64,000 nt of DNA from Neoscytalidium dimidiatum (Eukaryota; Ascomycota; Dothideomycetes; Botryosphaeriales; Botryosphaeriaceae). The position numbers and the translations under genes are program-made. Within the stretch, counting starts at the first letter, position 1. Each line of letters begins with the position of its first letter. Positions 1 to 12,711 of this stretch are shown here, piece after piece. Under the pieces are notes generated by a model. The model saw nothing but the letters and a program-made list of their open reading frames with translations, ran no database searches and was not told the DNA's origin. The stretch covers positions 2,790,001 through 2,854,000 of the forward strand of contig CM074696.1 in the NCBI GenBank assembly GCA_037367355.1. Reading direction: 5' to 3'.

Positions 1-76
1 TTGCTTGTCTTAGTCAAAAATGGGCGCTCGGGCAGCCGTAACACGAGGCACCCGGCCAACGGTCCTCCCCCCAACC

Positions 77-84
77 TATATAAG
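77..84 (+). promoter_or_regulatory. TATA-like box without a recognised gene
   Basis: TATATAAG is followed by about 70 bases of C/T-rich sequence, the usual shape of a strong fungal core promoter and start region. The first ATG downstream (near 242) opens only a 13-codon frame, so no protein product can be assigned. It may serve a non-coding transcript or be a chance match. Confidence 0.25.
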
Positions 85-3000
85 TCCCCATCCTCCTCGA
101 CCCAACGCTCCTCTTTTCTTCTTCGCCTCTCTTTGCCATTTGGCTTAGATATTGAGCAGTGAGTTCTTTCCTGGGGTGGCGCCCTTGCAAGGGGTCTACG
201 GGCCTCGTAAACATCACCAACTGTTTAGAATCAGCCTACGGATGGCTCTGAGTTTCTCATCCTCCTTGGCACAGTGTCGCTAGTATTGCACTATATCTGG
301 CTGACGCGAATTCTGATATTACCTTTTCGTTAAGCCATTCGCCTTGTCTTGCGGGTGTTTGAGGAAGAGGAAGATCTGAGTTGGCGACGCAACTAAGGGT
401 AGTGTGCGCGGAGTTGAGGCTGGCCCGTTACTGCTCAACTACGTCTGGCTACGCAAGCATACAGCTCTGTGGACACAGCTTATCCGGCTGCTAGCTTTGG
501 TGTTGCCCATCGTCTAATGCGCTAGTGCAGCATCCCTCGGCATGCGAGTAGATGTGCACCGTCTGCCACCGCCGCGGCCACTCTTCATGCTCAGTTCTTG
601 AAGAGCAGATAAACCGCAACTATGTCGCAACCACAAACAACTACGATGCCAATTTGCCAAAATAATTCCTAAGCATGAGCGCACCGTCCCTCGCAATTCC
701 TTGGTCCTATTCTTCCAGCAAAATAGACTCCTCACACATCAGCGCGCAAACTCCCCCGCTACGCGGCGCATTCCGCACGTGTCCACAAACAATGCATAAA
801 TCCTCTCCATCATACTGCTGCAACAATCTCGAACAGCAGTTTACCTCTAATATACACCGCGCCACGGGTGGGCCACTTTCGCCTGTTGGAATCATTGAAA
901 CACTACGTACAAGCATCACAAATACCCATTGTCCTGCCCACATCTTTTCACAGCCTCAGAAGGGACGCCACGCTTCCAGTTTCAATCGACATAGTCAGCG
1001 ACTGACTGCAATTGAACCAGATAGCCAGCAGGCAACCGCGACAACTCATGCAGAGCTTACTTCGTGCCGTCACTCTACAAGAATTTACAACTCTGCATCT
1101 GAATCATTAGAATGAATCTTCGAATTAGTATACTGTGCGTCAGGATACGCTTCCTATATCCGACAATACGGAGGGGGCTGTGCTTTATAAGCAATGGAGC
1201 CTAAGGTTTACAAACCACGACAACGAGACTGATCGCTGTGCATGCACGGAGGCGGGATATACCATATGCTCGGTGGTTTGAATACGAAGTCCTACCTTCT
1301 ATACACAGAGAACAATTTGTGCTTTTACACTTACATACCGCTCACCGAGTGCGGCCGAACTATAAAACTACAAAGCGTGGCCGTAGCCAATCAACGGGGA
1401 CGACTCTTTTCTGCTCTTTCGCCCACCGCGCACCACTGCTAGCTGGGTGAATAGCGCCCAGCCTTCATCAATCTTGTTGTTTGAGAGGTTATTATGTGTT
1501 AAGCCTTTAGGCTCATTTGAATTGTTTGCTGTGGCTGCGTTTTAATAGCTGTTCCTTTGTTCTCCCCAGTCATGCCGCCTCAGTCTCGTGTTCGACGTTT
1601 GTAATAAACTAGGACTTGTACCACTATAGTAGTGTTTCTGCTTTAAAATAGGATCGGAAAACAAGTGTTGGGCTCCAATACCGCCAGGTTTGCGGGCCCA
1701 CAGACGGCAAGACCGGCCCGCGAGCCAAGCAAGTGGCAAGGCTGGCTCATGGGCTAGCCTTGCGCCTTGCGGCTCCGAGGGAGACCCCTTCACTGAGAAG
1801 AACTCCCTTTCTCAGCTAGGACAATTGCCCTTCGGCCTCGCTCTGTCCTTTCAGCATTGACTTCCCCCGTGAATTTCCACCATAAAAGCCACGCCCGAGA
1901 GCCCAGCCCACTTAGTGAAGGCTGTTCCCGTATCGTACACGTAGGTGCGAACTGGTAGGCTCACTCCTCCAATAAGTGTATGCAGCTCTTCGCCGTTTGT
2001 TACCCTGTCCGCAAAGCATCGACCCGCCCTCCCGCCTGCTCGCCGTGATATTCCAGAGTCTGGTGTAAATTGTCCTTTCGCTGATATGCCACAGCAGAGA
2101 GGGGTTAGACAGCCCAGCTGATAGCGCCGGGCTTAGACCAGGGGTATTCGGCACTGGGTCCTAAAAAGCGTGTCAATCGAGACGAGATTGTTTGTAGAAG
2201 TCGAGCTTCTTACTTTGATGCCCCCTATCATGGCGTATTGTATATTGCGCGAAGATCCATAGCTATGGCATAGCAAAGTGAATGAAGACAACGGAGCCCA
2301 CTAAAACTTGCTGATGCCAGCGCGGAAGTATTCATTGGACGTTTTGCGGAGGAAGCGCAGGCGGAAAAGCCAACTATGCACCCTCGTAAAGCCTTGCAAA
2401 CAAGTATTGCTGATCAGACCTGTCTTCGATATATGACGATTCTTCCAGCTTCTTGAACAGTGCGTCGTCAACGAGAGGGAGCTTCCGTCCGGAGAAGACC
2501 GGCCTCTTGTATGTTTTGTGACCACACTATTCCCATTCAGGATCCATCTGCAATATTCTGTACGATAGGTAGATTTACTTACCGCTACGTCGATGCCTTT
2601 GAATTTGTATTCGAGGGTTTGTTTGGTCCAGCCCCAGGAGGGCGCAGTTGGTGCAGCACGATCACCCGTTATGAGTATTTGAGCAGCTGTTACCTCTGTA
2701 TCGCAATATCCAAATCATCTATCATCAGAACTTTGCTCCTTCGTCTGCTGATCCGGACATGCGCTGGCGAGGGAACTATTTCCGAAAAGAGGGCCGGTGT
2801 GCGACGAGCAATCGTGCGGCAAGATGCTGGGCCGGAATGGCATCCGGGGCTGGATTGGCTGCGAAGTTAGCGGAGGCCGCCCGAAGTCGGAAGTCTATCA
2901 ATACTTGCTCGAGGACTTATGGACATGACTGAATGGCCTTACTTGTCTGGAAGATTCATTGAGGGACTCCGTTGTCCCCCGTCTCGCGCGCGACGTAGAT

Positions 3001-4482
3001 GGGAAAGATCTTCCATGTCACTCAGCATGTTTCCAATCTCATCGTTCCCGATGGGAGAATGTACTGTACATAGCTGCGTTGGAGAGCACGACTTCGGGGT
3101 GTTTTTAAATGGAGATAGGGACTTCCGGGAGTTAGCTTGTAGCTGAATTGCAGGTCGGCTAGCACATGAAACCGCAGCAAAGCCGGGAGGGCGGAGAAAA
3201 AGATGGGTTGTTAGACATGGAGAATTGGATGGATGGTCGACGAGTTTGCGTGTCGCGACACAGGTATTTATTTGGGACGCGCTAGCTGATGGGCTTACCT
3301 CTTCCGCCTAGAGGGAAAGTACTGCTACACCCTCCAACACCCCGGCAACGCAGCTTTTACATATCCAGTTCTATGAATTACTTGCACTCCTCTAATATTT
3401 ATTACAGTCCAAAACATACCAAAAGGCTGCTTCTACCGAGTTGGGCGTAAATCATAGTTTCCAAAACACCCCAAGTTCTTTCTACTATTGACACGAGACG
3501 TTCTATTAGCCGAACTGCCAGCAATCGCTATTTAAAGAGTGCAATCACTAAGCAGCACCGGTGCAGAGAGCTGCTGCTCCAGCTTCTTAGCCTGCTTCTC
3601 GCTTTCTCTGTGAGTCCTCCACCTTTGAACTATTAACACAGCAAACATTCTGCTTACACACACCTCTTTCCCGATATTGAGCTTGCCTCTTTCTCCCTGA
3701 AATACATAGATTCATACAATCAGCTGCATGTACTGCCGCTTGGCATGCTAAATAACAGACCGCCACAGTCGAATCCTCGAAATCCCGCCTCCTCCTTCTG
3801 CTTCGCCCAGCTCCTCGCAATTTCCGCCGTTCGCCACAGCTGCCATCTTCAGCATCCTCCTCTCCATCCTTTTCGTCCTCACGAGCTCTCGCTGGCCACC
3901 CTCGATGCCATCTTCCTGGCTCGTGTTCTCTCGCCTGCATTTGCATATGCGCGTGAGAAAATATACTCGCACTTATCAGGACCAAGAGAGACAGCGCGTT
4001 ACAGCGGCGGCGACTGTTCTCCAGCGCTTTTCAAAGGGATTTTGTTCTTAGGCAGACAGATCTGGGAATACGAGATTGATGGCGATACATTTCTGCTCGC
4101 AGGAATGTGATAAGGGGGAATCATCGATTTGGAAATGAGGAGAACATTGGCAGATAGAGGTTGGGAGAAGCTGCAGAAGACTCCGACCGAACGCTGTGCA
4201 AAGGAAAGAATTGGGCATGAGATATTCACAGTAAATCACGTTTCTTAACGTAAGTGCTTGGAAGAGTCATGTCATTCATTTGAAGGGCAGTGAGGGAACA
4301 AAGCGCAGCTTAGGATCTAGGCATGTGTCGTAGGTGGGACAGGTCTCCAAAATCGCGAAGACGGAGGTATGTGGCGGAAAAAAAAGACTTAGAGTGAAGG
4401 GCAGAGTATGTAGACAAAGGAAAGTAGTAAGCGTTCCCTCGATCTGCTCAGCAAGGCCATATCCACGTTGTACTTGCCCAGG
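85..4482. other. Intergenic stretch, no supported gene
   Basis: No frame here shows a recognisable domain or a convincing spliced gene. Around 2300-2930 frames on both strands read like protein over short stretches, but they conflict and carry stops. A 121-codon ATG frame at 3745-4110 (plus) is Pro/Ser-rich at its start and has no family signature. The stretch may hold lineage-specific or decayed genes, but none can be defended. Confidence 0.5.
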
Positions 4483-5456
4483 TCACGAAGGTATTTCCAG
4501 GGAAGAAGACCTGCTGCTGACACTTCGTCTCCGAGCTTCAAATTCAGCATCCTCCTCAATGGCAGCTAGTAGTCTCGAATGACGGTCTTCCGGCTGTAGC
4601 AAGCTCCTCGCAGACGAATTGGACGGCCGGATGGTCTCATCCGTGGCAGTGGGCGGGCCTAAATCAACAACGAAATCCTGACGCTTCTTTGCCGCAACTA
4701 AGATGTGGTGCATCAGCATCAGCCAGATGCCTTCTACCTGCACAGGCGTGATCCAGTCTCGGCGGGACCACCTCATGGCCGTGTCCCACATGGTGTCCGG
4801 GATCTCGAGTCCAGACTTATGGAGGCTATTCTCAACGACGTCAGATGCGGACGCGATGGTCGCTTCCTTGCCGCACTCGGGCGACATCGTGAGGGCCGGG
4901 AGGTCGAGGCTGCCCCGGTTCCGCTGCGGGACGAGCATCAGTGACTGGAACTCGAGGAAGCGCACGAACGGGTCAATCTGCCTGAGCGGCGGGTCCGGCG
5001 AGTCCCAGAGGAACTGGATCGTGGCTATGGAATTAGCGGGGTAGAGCAGCAGCATGTGGGCGAGGGTGCCGACAGGGTCTATCGATGGCTCCCCCCGGGG
5101 CCTGCTGCGGCGGAGTGACGGCAGGTGTCTGCAGACGAGGTCGGCTAGGTTTGGAAACATGGCCAGCATCGATCGGATAGGGGCGCCGTTGGCATCTAGT
5201 AGGGGGCCTGTGCCCCGCTTCGGGAAGATTATTTTCAGCCATTCTTTCGGGAACCAGCGTTTGCCGCGCGTGGGGTAGGGCGTCCATGCGTCCGACGAGG
5301 AGGAGGACAAGGAGGATCTGTCTGTCTGTTCGCTCCTTTAGCGAGTGCTAAAATAGAAGTATGACTCTTCTTTCTGACGACGGGACGAAGACGAGGCTCG
5401 GCGCTAGCAATCGAGATGGTGGTTGGGATTGCGCCCATTCTGAAGACGGACGCCAT
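4483..5456 (-). CDS. Hypothetical fungal protein, about 306 aa
   Basis: The main exon (complement 4483-5325) reads as a continuous soluble protein rich in Trp, Leu and Pro, with a Ser-rich start and a Ser/Arg-rich C-terminal tail. It has no in-frame ATG near its beginning, so an upstream exon is needed. An ATG at 5456 followed by 26 codons, a GTCAGA donor, a 53-bp intron with a CTAAA-like branch site and a CAG acceptor restores the frame, giving complement(join(4483..5325,5379..5456)). The short first exon is Arg/Ser/Ala-rich and could be a mitochondrial targeting segment, which is inference. No catalytic motif or membrane segment is visible and I do not recognise the family. The long open frame is the main evidence; the first exon is less certain. 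Confidence 0.6.
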
Positions 5457-7138
5457 GGTGGCGGTGCTGATTACGAGCGGATGGGAGTCGACGAAGATTT
5501 GAATGGAGATCTGCCACTATGAATGGAATGAGAAACGGAAGCGATCTGAGAAGTTGCAGAAGATGATGATGATGATGGAGAAGATCGGTGGCTGATGGCA
5601 GAGGAGGATCTCCATGGATGGTTCGCCCGAGATCACAGCTATGCTCTCCTGACCAGCCATGACCAGCGACAACCAGACATGCGGCAGCAACCATCTGGTG
5701 TGTACACAATACACGCGGTCTTGCCACCTTTGCTGAAATTCTGGAGGCAGGTGCGCGCGAGCGATGCCACGTCAAGCTCCCTGCTCCGCCTTACTCGCTC
5801 ACCCCCCACATCGGCCATCGATCAACGCTCAACGGTCGCAAAGCAGGAGTAGCTTCAGGTCATGGTGCCATTCGGTCGCAAGCCCGCCAAGCAGGCACAA
5901 TGCTTCTGGAAGGCAGTGCGGAGGCAGGTTGGGAGATCTGGCGCGGCGTGGCAGAAGTGGGATGATGGACGTCGGGTGGAGACAGGCCGAGAGGGAGCAA
6001 CGATCAGCGAGCGGGAAGCTCGATGGACCCGGCTCCAGCGATACGATCTGCGTTCTAACGCCCGCAATCGAACATTCTCTGCAGAGTTTGCGCGTTGGCG
6101 CTCACCGCAGGTTGCGTTGCATGAGCGTGGGGCGGCCAGCCGCCGGCGAGTCACAGCACGCGCCCGCATCGCAGAATCGGCAGCGTCGCGGCATCGAGCA
6201 GGTGTTCGCGCAGGTGGTGTGCAGACACTGTGACGCTGCGGGCGCGAAGGGCAGGCGTCATTGGTGCAGGCGGCATGTGAAGGTGATGACGATATGGCAA
6301 ATCGATAAAGCGGACTGGCCAGCGGGCGGCGGCCCTGCATTGGGATCGGAAATGAGCAGACCAGGAGGTCGAGATAGGCGCCAGGGGTTCCACAGCACGT
6401 GAGAAACGGCGCAGTGCGCGTCGGGCTGGTGTCAGACCCGGGCGGGCCTGGCAGACGCGCTCACCGCTCCGTCACGGCGCCCCAGAGGGCTAGATCGGGC
6501 GGGCTAGGCACTTGACGGCAAAAGCACAACAGAGGCGCGCAGTTGTGCGGCAGCCGGGCCCGCGAGCGAAAAGTCATCGCGCGACAGCGGCCCTGGACCA
6601 ATCATGGCTGTGGGGGTGCAGCGCGCCGGCCTAGCGGCGATCCCTGCTGCCCGGTCTACCGCCAGAGCGACTCCTGAACGACCGTCGTGATAAGCTACGA
6701 GGAGCTCCCTGCTCTCCCTCCACCACGTTTCGCAGAGGTCCCTCCCTGCCGCCCGGCCCTACCAAGATTGCCTTTTGACCTGCCGGGTTTGCGCCGCCAT
6801 TGAAACACAGAGTGACCTCCATCGCGTACCATATCCACGCTGCACCCGTCCCGAGAGCTGTCGCGTCTGGGTGCTCCTCTCCCGCCCCACCACTCTGTCT
6901 GAAACAGTGTCGGACGCACTGCTCTCTCAGAGTCGTCTTATGCCTGTCGCGCGGTAAACGGAGGCTGCCTCCCGCCCGCCGCCGCCCAGAGCCACTCATC
7001 TCGACCCCGGTCCCCGTCCTCGACATCATCACCACCCGACCTACCAGACCTCACACCTCTTTTCCCCCCTCCCCCACACCCCTCCCGACTCCACGCCGTG
7101 CCCGCTATCTGCGGCTGGCCTGTTGAATATCTCTCACC
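5457..7138. other. GC-rich intergenic region upstream of the TBC gene
   Basis: This 1.7-kb stretch lies between two divergent genes and presumably holds both promoters and the 5' leader of the TBC gene. Overlapping open frames occur on both strands but look like by-products of high GC. From about 7020 the sequence turns C/T-rich and leads into a CACC-ATG start context. Confidence 0.5.
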
Positions 7139-10100
7139 ATGGCGCTCGACGACGCAACGCCCTCGCCGACCTGCGACGCCCCCGCCTCTGCTGTCCTGAG
7201 CTCGCGCAAGCACATCGACGGCAAACCCTTACCCACTGACTCGATGGTCACCGTGCCCCTGTCGCCCACCGAGCAGGATATGGCCGATCAAGTTTCCTCC
7301 GCCCTCCCTCAGCCAGAGATTACCGTCAACAAGACGCGTGATAGCAGAATAGGGGCCGCTGCCCCGAGCTTGGACGAGGTCGTGATGGACAAGTCCGCGG
7401 TGGAGGATAAGGAGAGTGAAGAAGATACCCAGGCGGATGATGCAGGGAAGAAGACCAGAAGCAGGCCATCCACAATCGTCGCGCGTTCGCGGAGTGGAAG
7501 CTCCGGCTCATCGGATACGGAGGAGAAGGTGGATTGGGAGAAGCTTGACAAGAAAGAAGAGCAGATTGAGCAGGACGAGGGCTCGGACGAGGTTTGCTAC
7601 CTTCTCATCCCCTCCAATTGACGCGCCATTGCTGACCCCAGAGTAGAGCACCGCGCTCCTCCTTGCTAGACTCGAACAAGAAAACAACGCCATAGCAACA
7701 GACCCCAAGTCCGCCTCCAAAGCCCGCGCCCGCAGCCAGTCGCGGCCGCCGTCGATGAATCAGCTGAAGAAGCTCGTCGAGAATCAGAGCCCGGAGAACG
7801 TCCGCTTCTCTCTTCTCCCGTCACCACCGCCCATGACGGAGCTCGAGTTCTGGGCTGCTCTCGTCCGCGATTACACTGGTACTGCACAGCGCTTGCCCAC
7901 CCTCACATCGAACAAGATCCGCGCTGGTATCCCCGCGCCTCTGCGTGGCGTGACATGGGTCAGCATGGCTGGCGCGCGCGATCGTACCATCGAGGAGCAG
8001 TACGAGCGCCTGTGCACCGAGACGAGCCCCTACGAAAATATGATCGGCAAGGACATCGGCAGAAGCTTCCCCGGAGTGGAGATGTTCAGGGACCCGGAGG
8101 GCGAAGGGCAGAAGATGCTGGGACGCGTGCTGAAGTGCTTTAGCCTGTACGATGAGAAGATCGGATACTGCCAGGGCCTGGGTTTCCTCGTCGGACCGCT
8201 GCTCATGCAGATGGGCGACAAGGAGGCGTTCTGTGTGCTGGTCCGGTATGTTGCCAAAGCCTGCAATGCACCGGTGAACCCTTCTGACAAGTTTACAGAC
8301 TCATGGAGGACTACGATCTCCGTTCGTGCTTCCTGCCCGACCTCTCTGGACTCCATCTCCGCATCTACCAGTTCCGCCGCCTGATGCAGCAGCACATCCC
8401 CGAGCTTTACTCACACCTCGACAACATGAACATCGAGGCCGCATATCTTTCGCAGTGGTTTCTGTCGTTTTTTGCCGTGACCTGCCCTCTTCCGATGCTG
8501 TTCCGCATTTACGACGTCATTTTTGCCGAGGGTGCGTCCGAGACCATTATGCGCGTCGCGCTAGCGATTATGCGCAAGAATGAGAAGCGCCTCCTGGCCT
8601 TTACCGAGTTTGAGGACATCATACAGCTTCTCCTTTCGCGATCCCTGTGGGACCCTTACGGCTGCAACCAACAGTCTGCCGACGATCTTGTCAACGACTT
8701 CTGCAGCTTCACCAGCGTCGTCACCCGCGAGCATCTTCAGGCCCTTGAGTCTAGCTTTAGGGAGGCTTCGAGCGACGAGACTGTCTCCAAGGGCTTCTTC
8801 CCCGAGGTTCAGAGCGCCGCACAGAGATTCCTGGGCCGCATCTGGGGCCCCGACAAGAGGTCCACCACTGCAACACTTAGCCCTCCTGCGGATAAACCGT
8901 CAAGGCCTATGAGCTTCATGAAGCGCACGGCATCCAAGCAGAGCATCGCCTCGACCCTCAACTCGGTCGAGGCGGCGTCGGACAGCACAGGTAGAAGCCA
9001 CAACAGCACGGCGACGGCCATGACTGAGCTCACTAATCGCGAATCTACAGCCGATGCCATGTCAGTCAAGTCCATGAAGACAGGAAATGTTAGGAACACG
9101 ATGATGTCGCACCACGACCGGGACCTGCACAGCCAGATCGAAGACCTTCTGACTGCCCTGAGCGAGATGCAGCGCGAACACGCCACCCTGGCCGCGCAGC
9201 TGCAGAAGGAGCGTGAGGATCGCCGCGAGGACCACCGGGTGGTTCGCACGCTGGTGGATCGCGTCAAGCAGGAGAAGGGAATCATCACCACGACCAAGAC
9301 CCAGCGCCGCCGTACCGCTCCTCTGAACAGCCTGGACGACCTCAAGAACAAGCGCATGTCGACGCCCCCGTCGCTGACCTCGAACGAAGACTTCCAAGGG
9401 CTTGTTGAGAAGATCGAGAGCCGCTTCCCAGCCAAGGCCCAGCACAACCGGAACTCGTCCGTCTTCGAGACCAAGCAGTACCTGCGCGACTCTCTTGCGC
9501 GTGCCAAGGAGCAGCTTCATCTCGAGACGACGCGCTCGCAGTCGCTGTCCCGCCAGCTGCTGGACGCTGAGACCGAGACCTCATCCCTGCGCAACCAGCT
9601 GGACGAAACACGCCATCGTCTGCAAGCGGCTATGGTGGACCGCCAGCGTTTGGAGCGCCAGATTCAGGACCTCAAGCTCGAGAACCAGAAGGCGCGTAAG
9701 GCGGCGACGTGGTCAGGGTCGGACTCGGACGTACCCAGCCTGACGCGCTCCGACACGGCCGACTCGATATCGTCGTCGACGTCGGGCAAGGGGCTGCGCG
9801 AGTTCAAGCTGGGGCGCAGCAACACCACGCGCTCAACCACGACCAACAGGACCCGCAGCAGCCAGTATGGCCGGATCGCGCCGACGCCGAACACCTCGGC
9901 CGTGGCCCCCGTGCCGCAGCGCAGCTCGAGCCCACACGCGTCCTCAACGCCTATGTTCAATAAGCGCAGCTCGTCTCTCTCCGCACACGCCGCCTTGACG
10001 ACCGAGCCCGCGTCCACCACCGACGACGCCATCCTGCTCGAGCTCGTCAACGCCAAGACGGCCGAAGCCGTCGCTCGCCAGGAGCTCGAGGAGCTGCGCG

Positions 10101-10360
10101 GCAGGTTCGACGCCATGCGCAAGATGCTCGGCGTCAACACGCCAAGCCAAGCCGCGAATGGATCCACGAGCGGGCTGACGCCGAACGGTGTGCAGAAGTC
10201 GGCGACAAGCGACGGCACCACGGGTTTCTTCGGCGGTGGCGGTGGCGCAAAGGCGCCGAGTAGCTCGCATAGCACGGCAAGCAACAGCGGCGGTGGTGGA
10301 TTCTGGGGATGGGGTAAGAGGACGGTGAGCACGGCGAGCGTGGCCGCCGAGAGCAAGTAA
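7139..10360 (+). CDS. GYP5: TBC-domain Rab GTPase-activating protein (Gyp5-type)
   Basis: join(7139..7591,7647..8245,8299..10360) encodes 1037 aa. TBC proteins stimulate GTP hydrolysis by Rab GTPases; the Gyp5/Gyl1 group acts on Ypt1/Sec4-type Rabs in ER-Golgi and polarised exocytic transport. The first 240 residues are acidic and Ser-rich. The TBC domain runs from about 240 to 450, with the Arg finger in IGKDIGR (Arg290) and the Gln finger in YCQG (Gln327); both catalytic residues are present. Coiled coils lie at about 622-680 and 741-820, with a shorter one near 895-925, separated by Ser/Thr-rich low-complexity stretches and a Gly/Ser-rich tail. The two introns (55 and 53 bp) keep frame, and the first splits a linker. 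TBC plus C-terminal coiled coils matches Gyp5 better than Gyp1 or Bub2, but the exact Rab partner is inference. Confidence 0.9.
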
Positions 10361-12471
10361 GAAACGACGTGTGGAAAAAGAACGACAGAAAATTTCTTTG
10401 TGCACGAACGGTTAGAGAGGCAACTGCTTCATTCATGCAACATCATCATCATCATCTTAGCGAGCGAAGGAGTACGGACGGACATAGCATCTTCGTCGCT
10501 TCACTACCACCACCATCAGCCAGGAATTGTACACCACGTGCGCGTACTGTACCATGACCGGATCATTATCGCTATACGGCTTTGCATTTCTTCTAGAGCT
10601 CGCACTAAGATAGAAGAAGGCGATGTCATGTTTCCTTTCTTCAGCGGCGGCTTCTTTTGATCATCTTCTCGACTTTCACTGTCCTGTTACGAGCGCGCGA
10701 CTTTGCACACACTTTTGGAAGGGGGTTTTCTCGCTTTTTTCCAGATCCTGGGTTGTTGTTGCTTTTATTTTCCCCTCTTCGACCAATGAAATGGTCTATG
10801 GTATATTCCCGGGAGTTGTCTATTTACTGTACTTCTGTCGGAGGGATATTTTGTCTGACTCTGTTTTTTACATACCACTGCCCCTGCCGCAGATCTTGAG
10901 GGAAAATGGAAGGGAGGATAAGAGAGCTTGCGTTGTTTGCTCAGCGTCTTATCTGCTTTTGTACGCTGGCTGGATGGGTGGACAGAGGGTGAAGTAGTCG
11001 GGGCGGGATTGGGATGGCAAGCAGTAATCATCGAAGATACCAAAATTCGAGATGTGAATGGCTTTTTCTCTTCTTATATTTTGTATTAGCTGGCAGAATT
11101 GGCGTTGTGTGAGCACTTACTAAGAGGTCTTGCTGTACGAATTTGTGCGAGCTGGCATGAATGCACATCATTTCGGGCATATGGACGCGATGCGGGTCCT
11201 AGCTCTCCAACGGTAGTATTTTCCGGCTTGGTATGACGCCGTACTCAACATGCGGCCGCCTAATTCTACGGGATACGCAGTCTCAGGTGGATATGACGTC
11301 AGTGAGTAAACAAATGAACAGTCGGCCACCAGGCAAACCGGTCACAACACTGCCCAGGCAACCCATCGTGCCAGGCTACAGAACAGGCAGCTTCTACCTG
11401 CATTCTAGCTGGTCGAACATTCACATACCAGTTCCGTTTTCAATGACTGTAGCCTGACTCGTGACGCCTGCAGTCCTGCAGCAGCCCTGTGACCCAAGCC
11501 ACATGGCCCAACGCCGCCTCCCACTTCCACGTCCTTCCAGAACCCGTTTTTCAGGCAGCAGCCAACCAGTTCTGCCTGCAGGATGCCCAAAACAGCAGCA
11601 GCCAACCCATTCTACGGGCTCGCGTCCTTGCCCCATGCAGCCTTGCCTGTTGGCCCGTGCAACCATGCTCCACGTGCCGGTCCGCCGCTGCTTCCTCCCC
11701 CTCCATATATAAATCATCTCTCCCTCCCATCCCTCGACTTTTTCTCTTCGTCCCTCTGCCCAACTCGGAAACGAGAATGTTGCTACACATGCTTCGGGGT
11801 CACTTGCGATCATGAGGCATGACTCCTCCCTCCCTCCTAGGGACTGGGATCAAGGGATGGGCTTGCAGCCTTCGGGTTGCGGTCCTCGGGCACAATTTTT
11901 GATTTCTTCTTGGGTCTCAGGCCCTCTTTGCTTTGACTGATGATTCTTTTCGTTGATCGCCTGTCTTTATGATGGAGGTTGAGGAAGAGAGAGATTTGCG
12001 GTGGAGGGGGAAGAAGAGCTGGGGTTGCTTGCAGGGCCGCGGACGCGTAGGCCTTGTTGAACAGCCACGTTCGCTTGCTGTTTCTTGTCGTAGAGCCACG
12101 TCATTGTCATCACGGACATTGTGCTACGGTATTGATATCTTGTAGGAGCTTTCACAGGATGGCCTGGGGAAGCGGGCACTGTTGGCGGCGTCGTCGGCGA
12201 GAGCCACTTCACCGCGTAATGACATTATGGGCGCTGTCTACATCTATGGAGGCTTCATTACGTACCGATATAACTTGCGATTCCTGTAGTGCGGTCGCGA
12301 TGTTGCGCCCGGACATGGCGTGGTGTTGAGTCCGTTGCGCGCTGGCCTTCCTACTTCTCGCGGTGACACTCCTTAATGAGCACAGCCACGATTCCCTCTT
12401 CGTCCGTCCGTTCTGGTTTACTCTCGCACGTTGCTGTCGTCTGCCATCATGTTATACTTCCATTTCAAAGG
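10361..12471. other. Intergenic region, no supported gene
   Basis: The first few hundred bases are probably 3' untranslated sequence of the TBC gene, including a CAT/CATCAT-rich run near 10440. Frames beyond that are short and overlap on both strands. A TATA-like element near 11706 is listed separately. No protein family could be recognised. Confidence 0.5.
11706..11713 (+). promoter_or_regulatory. TATA-like box followed by pyrimidine tract
   Basis: TATATAAA is followed by about 60 bases of C/T-rich sequence, resembling a fungal core promoter. Downstream ATGs (near 11777 and 11818) open only very short frames. It could drive a non-coding RNA or a gene whose first exon is very short; nothing confirms either. 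Confidence 0.25.
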
Positions 12472-12711
12472 ATGGTGCGGTTCATCGCTGTCATCAGTCT
12501 TCTCACAGTGGGCGCAGCTACGCGTCGACCCTCCATTCGCGACTTCGGCATCGCGGCTCCTGCCAGTGTCCACTGCACTATCTGCAACACACGCACAACT
12601 AGGTACAGCTTTTTCGGACGAGGCCCCAAGCATGAATTTCAACAATTCTCCTGGAACAACTCCGCAGTCCCGAGTTCGGTAACCGCTCATTGTTCTCGAA
12701 CGCCGCACTAG
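12472..12711 (+). CDS. Candidate small secreted protein, 79 aa
   Basis: From the ATG at 12472 the first ~17 residues have a basic start (MVRF) then a hydrophobic core (IAVISLLTVGAA), which reads like a signal peptide. The mature part would be about 60 residues, basic and aromatic, with a CxxC pair near residues 33-36 and one more Cys near the end. Fungal small secreted proteins often have this size and layout and no database relatives. There is no supporting neighbour, and the frame also opens further upstream, so chance is a real alternative. An intron starting at the GTACAG after TACTAG-like sequence near 12601 would change the C-terminus. Confidence 0.3.
   Translation: MVRFIAVISLLTVGAATRRPSIRDFGIAAPASVHCTICNTRTTRYSFFGRGPKHEFQQFSWNNSAVPSSVTAHCSRTPH

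Noticed and set aside
2301..2930. Coding-like readings on both strands, including a minus-strand stretch with KKLEESSYIEDR and a plus-strand stretch with GWIGCEVSGGRPKSE
   Set aside because: The readings conflict, each is broken by stops or would need a too-short (35-base) intron, and no family was recognised. It may be an old relic, but no gene can be drawn.
3745..4110. 121-codon ATG frame, plus strand
   Set aside because: Biased Pro/Ser/His composition, overlapping frames on the other strand, no motif and no splice support.
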